This document shows positions 35,954-49,223 of a DNA stretch of 64,000 nucleotides, piece after piece. How positions within the stretch are numbered: the stretch's first letter is position 1; each line of letters starts with the position of its first letter. The translations under genes were made by a program, and so were the position numbers. The stretch lies in the NCBI RefSeq assembly GCF_933775445.1, contig NC_065875.1, forward strand, positions 19,219,555-19,283,554. Direction: 5' to 3'. The stretch is from Argentina anserina (Eukaryota > Streptophyta > Magnoliopsida > Rosales > Rosaceae). The notes under the pieces are model-generated. The model saw only the letters and a list, made by a program, of their open reading frames with translations, ran no database searches and had not been told where the DNA came from.

Positions 35954-37306
35954 GAATATGAACCAGTAATGCAGAGAAATACTCCCCCCAGGGAAATCCA
36001 CCCTTATTTTCCAATCCCTTGAAAGTACTGGACTATGTACATTGGATTGAAAGCGCGAAGAACATCAGTGTCATGTACGAACAAGTTGTGAAGACCAATG
36101 CCACTGATGAAGAGGAACCACACCAAGATTATAGGAGCGAAGGAAAACCCCATTTTGTCGGTACCGAATCGTTGAACAGAGAAGATAGCGACCAAGATCA
36201 ACACCGAAATTACCACGACAGCATCTGATATATTTTGTGTGAGAGAGAGCGCGGATCAAATATATTTCACAGCTAATACGCATACAGATCGATGATACGC
36301 AGTATATTGATCGATCTATTAATTTAAGCGAAATTGCTCGACGTTAAGTATTACATACTTTTGCCTAACGATTCGATTCCACTCACTGCAGAAAGAACTG
36401 CAATCAGGTTGAACACATAGGCTATTGTTAAATTTTGCAGAAAAATTAAATAGGTATATTATTTAATTCACAAACAGTTATTTATTGGATATCATTCCCA
36501 TGAGTTGGCCGGGTAGATGTATTACCTGATTTGGATGGAGTAAGAACTCCATCTCCAATTACCATAGAAGTTCACATAATAGTGACAGTGAAGAGTATGT
36601 ATTGAGCCATTTTAGTGTTTTCCAGCATCTTCTTAATCTCTTGGTCTCGTTTCAACTCATTTGATGGTAAGTCAAGCTTGTAGCTAGTTCGATAGCTGCC
36701 TGTCTTCTGGCTGGTTATTCGGAAGTAAGCTCACCTTTGCATACCGGCATATCAAAGAGTACAGAGCAAATGTCTCCCCTAGAAGATGAACATGCACGCA
36801 TCATCATATGGAAATGAAATTAATTACAATACGTATCGATCTTGTGATGCAAGAAAAGATCATATTATTGGTTCGATAACTTACCTTCGCCGTTGTCATT
36901 TGCCCACAAGACGATGAACACATACTTGAGCATGGGTAGGAGTGCAATGGTGTAGATGATGAGTGACAAGACCCCTATAATGTCGTCATTGTGCTCAATG
37001 CCATCAGTGAAAGTGCTAGAATACACATAGAGAAAGGAGACGTCCCTATGTCTCCATACACAATCCCTATGCTCTGAAAGGCCAAACTCATCGTCCTCCT
37101 CCAGTTCACCTGATGTGAGAGTACAGAATTAGCAGTTATATAAGTACAACAGATAAATGTTTTGCCGAATCGAGAATATAAATGACAAACTGGGAGTAGC
37201 AGTAACACATGCAGTGCCCTAGCTTTGCCCATGAAACCTTTCTCTCCTTCATCTGATCATTCTTTTTCTCCAACTCTTCTCCTTCAGTCTCTACCGATTC
37301 CCTCAT
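35954..37306 (-). pseudogene. HAK5-like potassium transporter, N-terminal part (exons 1-5), broken
   Basis: The first five exons of a HAK/KUP/KT transporter are recognisable: exon 1 from the ATG at 37306 (an ELEKKNDQ...KVSWAKL N-terminus), [20 protein letters not shown] with [34 protein letters not shown] and the exon FGTDKMGFSFAPIILVW, ending GVFLCITG at a donor by 35954. Lesions: exon 1 has lost the usual VDSLNIEAG motif, a 2-bp gain near 37031-37036, a 4-bp duplication near 36682-36690, TGA at 36572-36574 and TAA at 36004-36006. Exons 6-8 do not follow. The matching C-terminal exons lie at 22.1-23.65 kb on the same strand. A TATA box like that of the intact gene remains upstream. Confidence 0.9.
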
Positions 37307-37386
37307 CCTCTCCACGTACTTTCTCCGCCATATTGTTGATGATGATCAGTTGCTTATCGATCAGGAATACAATTTGGATGCATGGG

Positions 37387-37393
37387 TTTTATA
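37387..37393 (-). promoter_or_regulatory. TATA box retained by the N-terminal HAK pseudogene
   Basis: TATAAAA on the minus strand, about 80 bp upstream of the former start. Context CTATAAAACC matches the intact paralogue (55930-55936). Confidence 0.5.
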
Positions 37394-40300
37394 GCCTATA
37401 AAACACTTACAAATTATAACATGTTCGCTTATTTTATTATATTTCACCCATGATTACCTTTCTTTATTCTAAATCTATGATCAATGATTCTCACTTTTTT
37501 TTTCTTAGAATATGCTCGATCATTCTCTTAGTTTTATTTTTTTCACAAATTCGGTTAAGATCTACGTATTCGGTTTTTGCAGAGGAAATTGTAGAAATAG
37601 AAGCATTGAACATTGGATAGGTCTCCGGTATAGCTAGTTTTTTTTTTTCGATATGTTCCGGAAGCTAGGTAGGAGTCCATATTCAAACAGCATTTCAAAC
37701 AGCGGGCATTCGAAACTACTCGAACGACCTCTTTTTTGGTTTAGTTCTTACATGTTCAGGTTTTGCCAACACAGGACAGTCCATGGTTACTGGTTAGATT
37801 TCCGGTAGCTAGATTTCCTGCACGTACGTATTTACAAAACATATTTGACCATATTTGGAAGTCCGGGATTTGATTTTAAGAAAATAGTAACTTAGTAAAT
37901 TGTGAAAAAATATGAATGTTAACACTAATAATAATAACTTTATCTGCCAATTACTGTACAAATTAACATAAGAATAATGAATGTTATATACTAGGTTAGA
38001 GTGCCGCGCTTTGCAGCAGCCTAAAGGGTATCGACCCAGTGGCAGAAACGTAAAAAACATGAACAGTAATTAAAGTAAACAGTACTAATTCTTTAGGCCG
38101 AATGAAGTATAGGAAATTGAACATTGGAGATGACGAATGTTTTTACCAAATTTTCAAGCATTTGAATAAGAAAAATAGTACATAATTTACTAATTATTTG
38201 GTGATACATTGTTCATACTATTCATCCGATCTACGATGCATTACCGATTTTGTCCTCATTTCTTCTACCTCTTTGCATTTTCATCTTCTCTACCTCGCGA
38301 TCTTTTTTCCCTACTCTCATTGCTCTCAGATCGAAAGAATCTCAGATTTCAAATTCTCCAGAAACTGCGACCACTCAGGTAAGCCGGCTTGATTTGGACG
38401 ACCTCCGCCTTTTCAATTTGTACCTCATCAAGGTTATTTTCTCCATTAAATTCAATTTCTTCTCATGGGTTGCTGCATGTTTAGTGTTGTTGTCTGTGTT
38501 TGGAGATGGTGGCTGCAAGTCGGGATAGTGTTGTTATCTCTCTCTCAAGCTAAAGATAAAGCTAAGCAGTTTTGGGTTTTGAAAACAAAGTGAAAACCCA
38601 CTTCATCCATCTCCTTCTGACAGATTTTCAGAGGCTAACCAGTAGTAATGGTAATATAGAGATGTGGATTATGAGGTGGGTTTCAGCTAGCTGCTACTAC
38701 CTTGCTTCAATAATACACACTCGATCACAATCATCTATGTATATAAAATAAAATTAAAGAATATTATGAATAGATCAGAGCTAGCTGCAGATGCGCAGTA
38801 GAATTAATCCCATGCACTTATGTTGCTGCTAACTGGTGTGAATGAAAACGAAAGCAAACCTTTAATATGCCTAAAAAGAAAATGGGGAGGAAGAAGAAAG
38901 TGAGTGTGCTTTAAAGAAGGGAATTAAGGCTATCTGACTTGATGTCTTCGAGATCTGGGTTGTATTGATTTTATTTCGGACTTGGAGTTGTAATTAATTT
39001 TGATTAGAACATCAGATTGGAGTTTCTGTCGCGGTGGTCATTTGTTCAAGATGTATTCTACTATTTCATTGTTTGATTAGTTCATGTTGATTATTTTGGT
39101 TCAATTGAAATTGGTGTTCAAGTCCTCTCATTTATACAATTTTTTTCCTATAAGAAAGTTGATACACAAAACAATCGGCCATGTTGGGGGTTAAATAAGC
39201 GAAGTATAGTAGGAGTTTGAAGTATTGCATAGTAGGAGCTTGGTCATTGCGTGTTTTATACCTTTTTTGTTGGAGCAGAGGATGGTAAACTAAATTTTAT
39301 TTTCTTAAGCTTACTAGCTAGGAGCTTGGTCACCCAATCTATACCCTTCAATTTATATTGCATAGTAGGAGCTTGGTCATTGCGTTTTTCTCTAATTGTG
39401 GGTTGTAAATTAAAGTTTGTTCTTCTGAATTTTTGTAGCTTTTGCATGCAAACAGGGATTATGTTCCAAATTTAATTGGCTATTTTGCATGCCTTTAGCT
39501 ATACATTGTTTTTTGTAGCTACTTTCGTTTTTCCCTGTGTTTGCTTTTGTTTTGCTCACAACACCCTCTTTCAATTTCGTTTCTCAAGTTTTGATTATGA
39601 GTTTGTACTTCATGCTTGCTTTGTTATCTGTTTTTGCAGGTGAGACTTTATTTGGAGATTGAAAGTTTTGTACAGCTAGAGGAAGGTTCATAAATATCCT
39701 TTTTCGTATTGGATACTCAGCTATATGAATTTTGTTGTTGTTTCCTGTAATTTCTTGATTAAATATAGTTGAAATATCATGTATCCAGTATGAACTAGAC
39801 TGCCTAAGAAATTGGTATTCTCATTGAATTCTTTAGTAATTTACTCAACTCAATTCTCATTTACGATGTTTCTATGTGCTTTTTCCTTTGTCATAGTATG
39901 TTCCACTGCATAAAAAATGTATTCAACTTACATGTTTGTTGCATTAGTATTTTCTTCAATATGAATGAAACTGATGAAAATGTGTGAGGAGATAGAATGA
40001 AGCTAATCATTGCAATGATTAGGTTTCCATGGGAAGGTACTTGGTTGATGAGATTAGACTTTACCCGGCCAAACTGATAATATGCATTATCTGCTCCCGC
40101 TTGGATAAGCATGAAACTAATGATATACATGTGACTTCAGCATTGCAGTTCATATGGACTTTGAAAATACATATCAAGCTCCATAAACTTTTTTACATGG
40201 TTGCTCTCTAGGTATGCTATTATTGCTTCCTCTTATAGTTTTCAATGTTTGTTCTCATTCCACTGTTGGTTTTTCATAAATTATTACTAGACAGGTTATC

Positions 40301-41278
40301 TCAAATATATGAGAAGATGATGTTTTTAAATGGACTTTGAAGCAGTCAAAAGACCTTTTTGACTTGATGTTGATATGTGGTACATAACATAATTGAAAAG
40401 TATCACTGTATCATCGGATCAATTTGATCCCTATGTGGCATATCTTTTGAATCTTTTAATCCTATAACGATATGGACTGCAATTTCGAATTGTTTGCTTT
40501 AGTTTCTATCTCGAATATCTCCCATCTATGCTTTTCCGTCTTCAATTTCGGAGATGAATTCGAAGTTTAAGGGAGGATAAAAGTGATTTATTGTTCCGGT
40601 AAGTTTATATGCTTATCCTATATATTAATAACCATATATGAAAAGGGAATAGTTTACCCATACCATTGCTGGTTGTTTATTCTGCTATGCTGTTAAAGTC
40701 AGTTGGTTCCATTACAGCTAATATCATGCTTCTAAGTCAAGTATTAAAGTTAAAATTTCAAATTTTTGTCATATTCATTGTCAAATTTATAGGGGCAGGT
40801 GCAATACATAAATTTTTAATTTGTTGTTTGTTATAAGCATTCCCATTTTGTTTTGCAGGATGATTAAATGAATAGTGTGGTCTCAACATATATTACTGTT
40901 TTGAACTAGGGTATGACTTATGTTGTGCCATCTATAGCTTCTTTTCATCATTTTTTGCCCCCGTAGCTGTTTAGGCAAGAAATTTTGTATATTTCATTAG
41001 TGTGTTTATATCATTTTTATTACCGTCATCACATAAACTTCGTTTGGTTATGTGGCTACATTAAGAATTGCATAATGTATAGTAGTATTAAAAATCTCAT
41101 GAGCATATTTTTTGCTGACATGGCGGGGTTGTAATTTAAGAATTCATAAATAATGAGTTATTGAACAGATGGATATTTCCCTCAAACTATTTAAGAGATA
41201 AGTTGCTAGACTGAGAAACTCACTTTAACACAGCTCTGGACACTGCACCCTCGATTGCATATTTGTGTTAGCAATGTA
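37394..41278. other. Long AT-rich region, possible non-coding transcript
   Basis: No protein-coding gene is recognised. Around 38250-38380 there is a CT-rich, 5'-UTR-like stretch ending in CAG followed by GTAAGC, and further acceptor-like sites (TTTTTGCAG at about 39639) occur downstream, so a spliced non-coding RNA is possible but unproven. A direct repeat of GCATAGTAGGAGCTTGGTCA lies near 39228 and 39360. Confidence 0.25.
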
Positions 41279-41287
41279 TTCAAGTTA

Positions 41288-41696
41288 GAGAAAAACTTGC
41301 GTACAAACTAGTATGTACGCGTGCGTCCAAACTCTCGTTTATTTGGACAATTTGGGAATATAAATACATGATTTTAACCGTTCAAAAGTTTAGTTTATTA
41401 CTAAAGATCATTTATGTAAAAGATCAACATAAACAAAAATCGTCTTCATAGTCGATTGCATCAAACAAATTAACGGTTATGGTGAAAGTTAGTAGTCTCA
41501 TGATCAACCGTCAATTTGTTTGATGCAATCGACTATGAAGACGATTTTTGTTTATGTTGATCTTTTACATAAATGATCTTTAGTAATAAACTAAACTTTT
41601 GAACGGTTAAAATCATGTATTTATATTCCCAAAGTGTGCAAATAAACGAGAGTTTGGACGCACGCGTACATACTAGTTTGTACGCAAGTTTTTTCC
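41288..41696. mobile_element. Mutator-like palindromic MITE
   Basis: A 409-bp near-perfect palindrome. The left arm starts GAGAAAAACTTGCGTACAAA and the right arm reads back GGAAAAAACTTGCGTACAAA; arms are about 190 bp with a short spacer around 41490. Identical 9-bp direct repeats TTCAAGTTA flank it (41279-41287 and 41697-41705). The 9-bp target site and GA-starting terminal repeats fit Mutator-like elements. No coding capacity. Confidence 0.9.
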
Positions 41697-41705
41697 TTCA
41701 AGTTA

Positions 41706-43435
41706 TTCTCTCTTTGTTTTTTCCTTGCTTCCGCAGTTCCGCATACTTTGGCCCTCCATACAATTGCATAATGCATGACGATTAAAGATGAGGACAAGGA
41801 GCCAACTATACTAAAAGGAAAACAACTAGAACAATTATTTTGTTATAAGTGTGCTTTGATTGAGCAAGAAAATCTACAAAACTGAAGCAATTTTGATATT
41901 ACTGGCATGGTGGTTAGAGGCATTTCAGATGCAAAGTGTTTGATGTTACTCTAATATGTAATGGACTAGTACTCTCTTTTGACCTTTTGTATATATACGA
42001 AAGCATTCATTTTCACTATTCAAAACTTCTCTGTTCATGATTTGCTCCATCTACTAATTTTTTAATTGTACATAGGTAAAATGCCTACCCTGTATAGTAG
42101 GCGAATAGAACACGGATGAACAGTTTTATATATACAATCAAGTTGAGTTGGGAGGATGCGTGAGGTTCGGTATATTAAATTCAAGGCAAGGCTCTATGAA
42201 CATGGTTCCCAATATGGAGCATTCTGGAACGCGCCTTCTGGAATGCGCCTTCGCTCCAAGATTCATAAGGGAATTTTACTTAGCTATGCATTATGGTCCC
42301 ACTATTATCTGTTAAATTGACAGACGTTTGAAACAAAAATTATAGCACACGCTATGCACGTGAGATTGTGAAATGAAATTTCGTAATATTTGCAGCCTTG
42401 CAGGTGCCGGATAAGTATAACTTTGACCGTTTTCTATTGACCACACGTGGGAAGTCGTTGTAGTGGAGATCAGAGGGAGGCGCAATTTGAAATTGGAATA
42501 CTTCAGTGACCGTGGCCAAATTAGATTACTCGACTCTCTAAGCACCGTTTCCGGACAAAGAGCGGCGGGGTACCGGTTCCCATGGTTTGACCCATCGATT
42601 TTGGTTGATGCGATTGAGAATTTTGGAGGCAAAGAAGAGGTGGAAGAAGACGAAGATGACAACTCTCCGAAAGTAGCTTATTGCAATCCCCGTCGTCAAT
42701 TATGGTGTATGCCCAGACTCGGCAAAGGGTCGCTTATAGTGGCTCTTTGAATGGCAGTTGTAATGGCCACTACTTACATTAAGCGCAAACACCATAACTG
42801 AACCTCTTATATTTGGATAGGACCAATGGGGTTAACAAAGTACGTCCTTTTGTGGGTGATTTTTCGTGTTTAAATGCTCAGCTCATCTTGGGTTGGTGTT
42901 GGTGTTTTCAAAGTATCTCAACCCTTTTCTCAACTCAGTTCTCTCTTCCTCTTCTTATCTCAGAGGATCTAGCTCACTCTCTGATTCTCTTCTTCTTCTT
43001 CCAAGCTTCTTTGTACTTTGTGCTAACGTGTGTGTTCTGTGAGTCACAATGAGTGATGGTAATGACTAGTGAGGACCGTGATCTTACTGACTCCAAGGTA
43101 TGCCCATTTCATCTTTGACTTTGTTCGGTTGTTCTTGTTTTGAGTTGGGTTTTGAACTGTTTTGGGTTTTGGTTCACAAGTTTGGGGATTTGGATGATGC
43201 AGAATTGCAGATGCCAATGTTGCAATAGGGTTTAAACTTTAAACAATGATTTACATGCGAAATAAAAACGTGACCTCCGCTTGTAAGTAGTTAAAGGCCG
43301 TGACTGTAACTCGTATAATTTTACCAAAGCTAGTGTTTCGCTAAAACAAAACTGACGCCGTCCCAAAAATCTGTTGGGCTCTTGAACCTAAGGCTCTCAG
43401 CAGAACGCTCCAATAAATAGATTGGCTAGTTCAGC
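41706..43435. other. Intergenic, no supported gene
   Basis: An open frame of about 95 codons at 42463-42750 (plus) begins with GTG, not ATG, and matches no family I know. CT-rich sequence at 42960-43020 resembles a 5' UTR followed by GT-donor-like sites, but no coding exon follows. Confidence 0.35.
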
Positions 43436-45344
43436 TAGGCCTCATCATTTAGCCCGCGGCCCCGAAAAGCCCGCGGAGGCCCGCAAGCCCGACGAGCTTT
43501 TATCTGGTCCGGCCCGCGAGAAAGCCCGTCAAAGCCCGCTTCCGTGGGTAGAGGGCCGGGCTTAAATTAGAGTTGTGAAACCCAGCCCGGCCCGCCAAAA
43601 GCCCGCAATGCCCGGCCCGTAAAAGCCCGCCAAATAATAAAATATTATACATACATATTTTATTAGGTTTAGAATAAAACTATTGCATTATGAAACAACT
43701 ATATTAAGGAAACTTCTCGAGATCGATCGACACTAGTCGATATGATCGGTATATATATTTAGTGACCCTGCAAAAATTTCATCCAATTCGGAACTCGTTT
43801 AACCGTCGGAATTTCCGGTAAACCGAAAACAGCACTAATATGTCATAAGGAAAAACCCATTACCAAAATCTGAACACCAAAAGTCGTTTGCATATCTGAA
43901 ATCACCTAATTTTTGTCACCGATTGTGTGCGGTCGCACCAAGGAAACCCATTTGGAAAAGCCCCGGTCAATGAGGATTTTAATATGTCAAAACGTCTTTT
44001 CCTTTGTTGACCGTAGGTAAGGACGGTCAAACAATATCCAAAACGGACGAAATTTTTACAGGTTCCCTGAATATATACACCGATCACATCTACTGGTGTC
44101 GATCGACCATGTTTTGAACTAGAATTATTGATCGCCGAAGCGTCTACTAATGTATTATAACCTTTTATATTAGGTTCATATTAAAACTATCGCATTATGA
44201 AGCGACTATATGAAAGAAACTTGTCGGGATCGATCGACACCAGTCGATGTAAAATTTTCATCCAATTCGGACTTCGTTTGACCGTCAGTATTTTTGGTAA
44301 ATCGAAAACACCACTAATACGTCATACGGGAGGACCTATTACAAATATGCGAATGCCGAAAGCCGTTTGCATATATGAAATCACTTAATTTTTGTTACCT
44401 ATCGTGCGCGGTCGAACTGAAGAAATCTATTTGGCAAAACCCCAGTCAATGAGGTTTAAATATGTCAAAATGCCTCTTTTTTTAGTTGACCGTTGGTACG
44501 ACGGTCAAATCATGTCCAAAACGGACGAAATTTTTACGGGTTTCCTAAATATATATACCAATCACATCTACTGGTGTCGATCGATCATATTTTGAATTGG
44601 AGTTATCGATCGCCGAAGTATCCACTAATGTATTATAACATTTATATTAGGTTTATAATAAAACTCTCACATTATGAAGCGACTATATGAAGGAAACTTC
44701 TCTGAATCGATCGACACTATCCAATATGATCAATATATATATTTAATGATCATTTTAAAATTTCATCCAATTTGGACCTCGTTTAACCGTCGGAATTTCC
44801 GGTAAACCAAAAACAACACTAATATGCCCTAAAGGGAGACCAATTACCAAGATGCGAATGCGGAAATTTGTTTACATATTTAAAATCATCTAATTTTTAT
44901 CACCGATCGTGCGTGGTCGTAACGAGAAACCATTTGGCAAAACCCCGGTCAATGGAGTTTTATTATGTGAAAACGTTTTTTTTTGTTGACCGAAAATTCC
45001 GACGGTTAAACGAGATCCGAATTGGATGAAAGTTTTACACGGTCCCTAAATATATATATCGATCACATCTATTGGTGTCGATCGAAAATATTTCAAAACT
45101 AGAATTTATTTGTGACTTTTTTTTAGAATATTTTTAATAATTCTTTTATTGTTTCGAACCCTTAAATTAGAGTATTATATTATTTTTCTAATATAAGCCC
45201 GTATGGCCTGGCCCGTAAAAGCCCGCAAGGCATGTCTTAGGTGGGCCGGTTTGGATCTTCGTATTTTTAAAAATACCCCGCCCGACCCGCCACTTATTTA
45301 AATTTATTAAAGCCCGACCCGGTCCGGCCCGTTGACGAGCCCTA
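43436..45344. mobile_element. Non-autonomous hAT element
   Basis: Terminal inverted repeats are TAGGCCTCATCA (left) and TAGGGCTCGTCA (right, reverse complement), 10 of 12 matching. The flanks are 8-bp near-identical direct repeats, AGTTCAGC (43428-43435) and AATTCAGC (45345-45352), as expected for hAT. GC-rich subterminal regions carry repeated AAAGCCCGC / GGCCCG motifs at both ends. There is no transposase; the interior is three tandem AT-rich units. Confidence 0.85.
43662..45115. repeat. Three tandem units of about 480-507 bp inside the hAT element
   Basis: Units begin at an ATTAGGTT anchor at 43662, 44169 and 44646. Each contains a GATCGATCGACAC block, CATCCAATTCGGA-like and GTTTAACCGTCGGAATTTCC-like blocks, and a second GTGTCGATCGA block near its end. 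The middle unit lacks about 30 bp after GTCGAT. Confidence 0.9.
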
Positions 45345-45352
45345 AATTCAGC

Positions 45353-46422
45353 TATGAATATTGAAAGCTATGTCAATATTAGTTTATCATATCAAGCATT
45401 ATTACAGTACGTGATCGCTTATATACCGATTACCAAACAATCATGTATTAATGGCGGTAAAATATTACCCAATTACATCTTAATTAAATAATTAGTTAAT
45501 TATAGCTAGGTTCCACTTTTTTTTTTTGGGTTAAAGCTAGGTTCCACTTAGAAAGTTAGAGAAACAATAAAGTTGAAATCTTCAGTTCACTGAACATGCA
45601 AGGTGACGACTTGGATGATTAAAATATGATAGAGTTCAATTAAACCAGCCAAACTTATCACCCGGTGTACGTAAGCTGGAAGATTATAATTAGTAGAGTT
45701 GTAAACTTCATTTCAGTTCTGCTAGTTGCAAAGTCGTTACTCTACATCTTACAATGTATGTGATCATTGGTTAATTACTAGCTAATTTTCTTACTTAGCG
45801 TAGAACAATTTCCACTTTTTTTTTTCTGTATGCGTACTCTCACATAACTCACATATGCCAAAAGTTTATTTTCTCATAACATGAACGTAAACATTTGATT
45901 TTCAATGATGAAATCTGAAGCAAGTTCAGTTTTTTTCTATTGCATGTACTCATGAGCCAAATTTGGAGATATTAGATAAATATAAAAAGTTATGTATGAC
46001 AGTATTTACATCAGAAGTTAAGTGGACTTGTTGGGGAGGTTATCAGTGGCAGACATTATGTTAATATTTAAACTATTTTTAATATTTTAGTTAAGATAAC
46101 ACTAAATTTTTTACTACATTCCAAAAAAATCAATGGGATTGCCTCCTCTAGGTCCGCCAATGGAGGTTATACAAGGAGGTCCTCAAAATATTTACTAGAA
46201 GGAAACAGTGTTTCACGCGTTTGCTTAAACCAACGAATGTAAGTGCGGGTTCAGTCTGTCACCTTATCATAATGTCTTAAACAACTTAAGTTATATAGCT
46301 TAGCAATCCAGGTCGCTGCATGTATTTCACGTTTGTCAGTTGTATCTTTCCAGGTAACTAAGCAAACTCCTGATGTATATGTACATGATGATGTACGAAA
46401 CTAACGAAAGTCATTTATATGT
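45353..46422. other. AT-rich spacer
   Basis: No gene or element recognised apart from a short local duplication (GCTAGGTTCCACTT near 45504 and 45535). Confidence 0.45.
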
Positions 46423-47107
46423 AAGGTAAATTCCTTTTATGGTACATAAAGTATGGTGAATTAGACATTTTGGTACCTAATGTTTCAAAGAGAACACATT
46501 GCCAATATTGGTACTTGAAGGTAGATTTTATGTGACACTTTGATACTTATATTGATTTTTTTAAATATAGAGGGTACAATTGATTTACATATTATTTATC
46601 AAAATAAAAATACAAATAGAATTTTATAGGTAAATTAGCCTTGAGTCCCCTTGTCTACCACCTTGGTATTAATCATTTTTGTATCTTTTGCGAGAAAATA
46701 AATATAAATTAATTTTAAGTTTTTAATTGAAGGTGAAAATTGAATTTTTGTTTAGGAAATCTAGAATTGTGATTCAAATACCTATGAGAATGCTTTTGGT
46801 TAATTAAATATAGCAGAGCGGAGTAGTTTGTGAGACGATTGAATTTCATAAATATAACACTGACTTAATGTTAGACCTAAAAATATTAACTTAAACCCAT
46901 AAAATAATTAATATTTGAGGGTAATGAATACATAAAATTCATATATTTATTGCATATGCACTTAAATGTCTATTTTATCCTCCCATTAGTTAACATTAGT
47001 ATCAAAGTGTCATGTAAGAATTTAGTACCAAATTGTCCTTTTGAAATATTAAGTATCAAAATGTCTAATTAATGATACCTAAGTATCATAAAAGAAATTT
47101 TCCCTTT
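46423..47107. mobile_element. TIR element with inverted ends of about 120 bp
   Basis: The left end AAGGTAAATTCCTTTTATGG is mirrored by the right end AAGGGAAAATTTCTTTTATG (reverse complement). Similarity extends inward through TTAGACATTTTG and ATGTGACACTTTGATAC-like blocks. No coding frame. The target duplication and family are not resolved. Confidence 0.65.
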
Positions 47108-47479
47108 ATTCTGATTGTGATCCCAATATTTGGAATCTCACACGTGGAGATCGAGATGTATGTCATAGTCCTTAATTACTATATAACCAAAACCAAGTCC
47201 TACAACTTAATTCGATCGACCAGCTTTTGTACCCGCCTATATATATTCACATATATAACCTCCATCAATCCATCATCGCGATACGTAAATTGCCAGTAAA
47301 TAAGCTAGCAAGCAAAATGCATGGCGCGCACTTATATGTCTTCTGAAACCAATGAGTACTTACTATATCTACTTTCTAGCTTGAAGTTTGTTAATTAGTG
47401 AAGCATTACCTATATTTTCAAAAAAAAAAAAAAAGTGGAGCATTACCTACCTACGTACGAGAGATAGAAGACCCACATG
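47108..47479. other. Spacer before the Harbinger element
   Basis: AT-rich, with a poly-A run at about 47420-47434. Nothing else is seen. Confidence 0.45.
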
Positions 47480-48067
47480 TAAGAGCATCCGCACCGGTAA
47501 GCAAACGGAGAAGAGCTGCTCGAGCATGAAGTGAGACCGCCTGGGTTTGCTCGAGTAAACTTAAATCGTAGCTCGCAGCGGCAACAATGGAGGTTTGACT
47601 TGCTCGCTCAGTCAACCTTCCGGTTTTGCTCCATCTTCTGCTCGAGCAAACTTTGTTTGGCCTTTTGCTCAATCAAATGGCGGAGCCCACACCACGTGGG
47701 TGACGTCTTTTTTTTTTTATGTCAGCCAGTAAAAAGTCAAAAACAAATTACGAACCAATGATGCGATGTCACGTGGCTTATTGACTGTGTCATTCAAACT
47801 CTAACTATTTAATAGATCTTGGTGTTCCATTTGAATCAGAAATTTCGATCGAACGGTTAGAATTCGTAGGTAATGGATACTATTTGATTAGAACGGAAAC
47901 AAACCCAAAAAATAGTTTAAAAATCCCAAAAATTTCAAAACTCTCCCAAAAATTGTCTATAAATACTACTTCAATTTTAGATTAACTCACACCAATTTGT
48001 GCACAACAAATTTCACATCTTCCTCCATCTCCTCTCTCATTTCGTTTAGCATTTTATTTCCAAAACA

Positions 48068-49223
48068 ATGGGCTCCCATTGGTTTCCTTCTGAAGATTTA
48101 CAAATATGCATCTCTTTTATTCGTCATAGCGTTGATGAATACGACGGTAACAAACAAAACAGAGATACATTGTGTGAGACAATTTATACCGATTATATGT
48201 AAAATTGGGTGCTAGCACCGGGTGAGAAACATTCAAAGGAGCAAAGGATCCAAATTGCGTTCACTTCTTACTACAACAAGTTCAAGCTACTCTTGCAAAA
48301 TCGGGCGAATGTTTGGCGGTGGCATGACAACATGTAGCTAGCGGCACTTCGTTAATGGATGAAGTAAGTTTACATTGTTTTATCATATATTATAATTCTT
48401 ATTCGATTATATATATAATTAAATTATGTAATTTATATATCTAATTTGTTTAAATATGTGGCATTGTTTACATTATTTATTTTAATATATCTAATTTGGT
48501 TACATTATTTGTTTTATCCAATTTGTTTAAATCATGTAATTAAATATGTACCTAATATAAGTTTTTCATTAGGAACGACAAGCTCAACCATGTTACTATA
48601 ATGCCAAGAAGAAAACGTTACACACTTTGAATGTTGGGAAGTGGTTACGGATCATCCATCTTTTATTACGGTGCTACCTACTACTCCATCTCTATATGCA
48701 AGTAGTTACAATGATACTCCTTCCATAACAAAATCATCTCCAACCATCAATTTGGATGAAGACCAAGTGAATGAGACACCTCAAAGCAACATGGCAGCTT
48801 CCTCGAGTCCACCTAGACCAATGAGAACCAAGGCGGCAAAGGAAGCTATGCGCCAAAAGAAACATGATAAGATTCCTATTGAGCAACGAGTTGAGGTTTT
48901 GCATACCATTGCAAGTAACCAAGCATCACGCCAAGAGGCTAGCGCATATTGAAAGTGAGCTTAATTATTACGCGGAGTACATAGACATTCAAAAGCGGAA
49001 TGAAGCAAGGGCGGAAGAAGAGTTACGATTGAATAAACAAGAGAATGACACAAGGATCATGACAATAGATTTGAGGGCTATGACCCCAATCTCGAAAAGA
49101 TATTTTACTAAGAGGAAACTAGAAATCCTTAATGAAGGAGGAGCTAGTCAAGATCAACCTAGCGATGAAATATATTCAGATTGTTATCACACAAGTCACC
49201 CAAGCCGCGTCCTATTTCCATGA
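48068..49223 (+). pseudogene. Harbinger ORF1 (trihelix/SANT, NAM-associated-like), broken
   Basis: This partner protein of plant PIF/Harbinger transposases binds DNA and helps import the transposase. From the ATG at 48068 (MGSHWFPSEDLQICISFIRH) the trihelix start is readable, but TAA follows 46 codons later. A later piece in the +48641 frame reads FECWEVVTDHPSF through KKHDKIPIEQRVEVL, then shifts frame into ESELNYYAEYIDIQ and KRNEARAEEE, a coiled-coil tail ending at 49223. An intron probably lies at about 48360-48590. There are at least two stops and one frameshift. Confidence 0.8.

Noticed and set aside
42463..42750. Open frame of about 95 codons with an acidic segment
   Set aside because: The first codon is GTG, there is no upstream ATG or clear splice acceptor, and no family was recognised.
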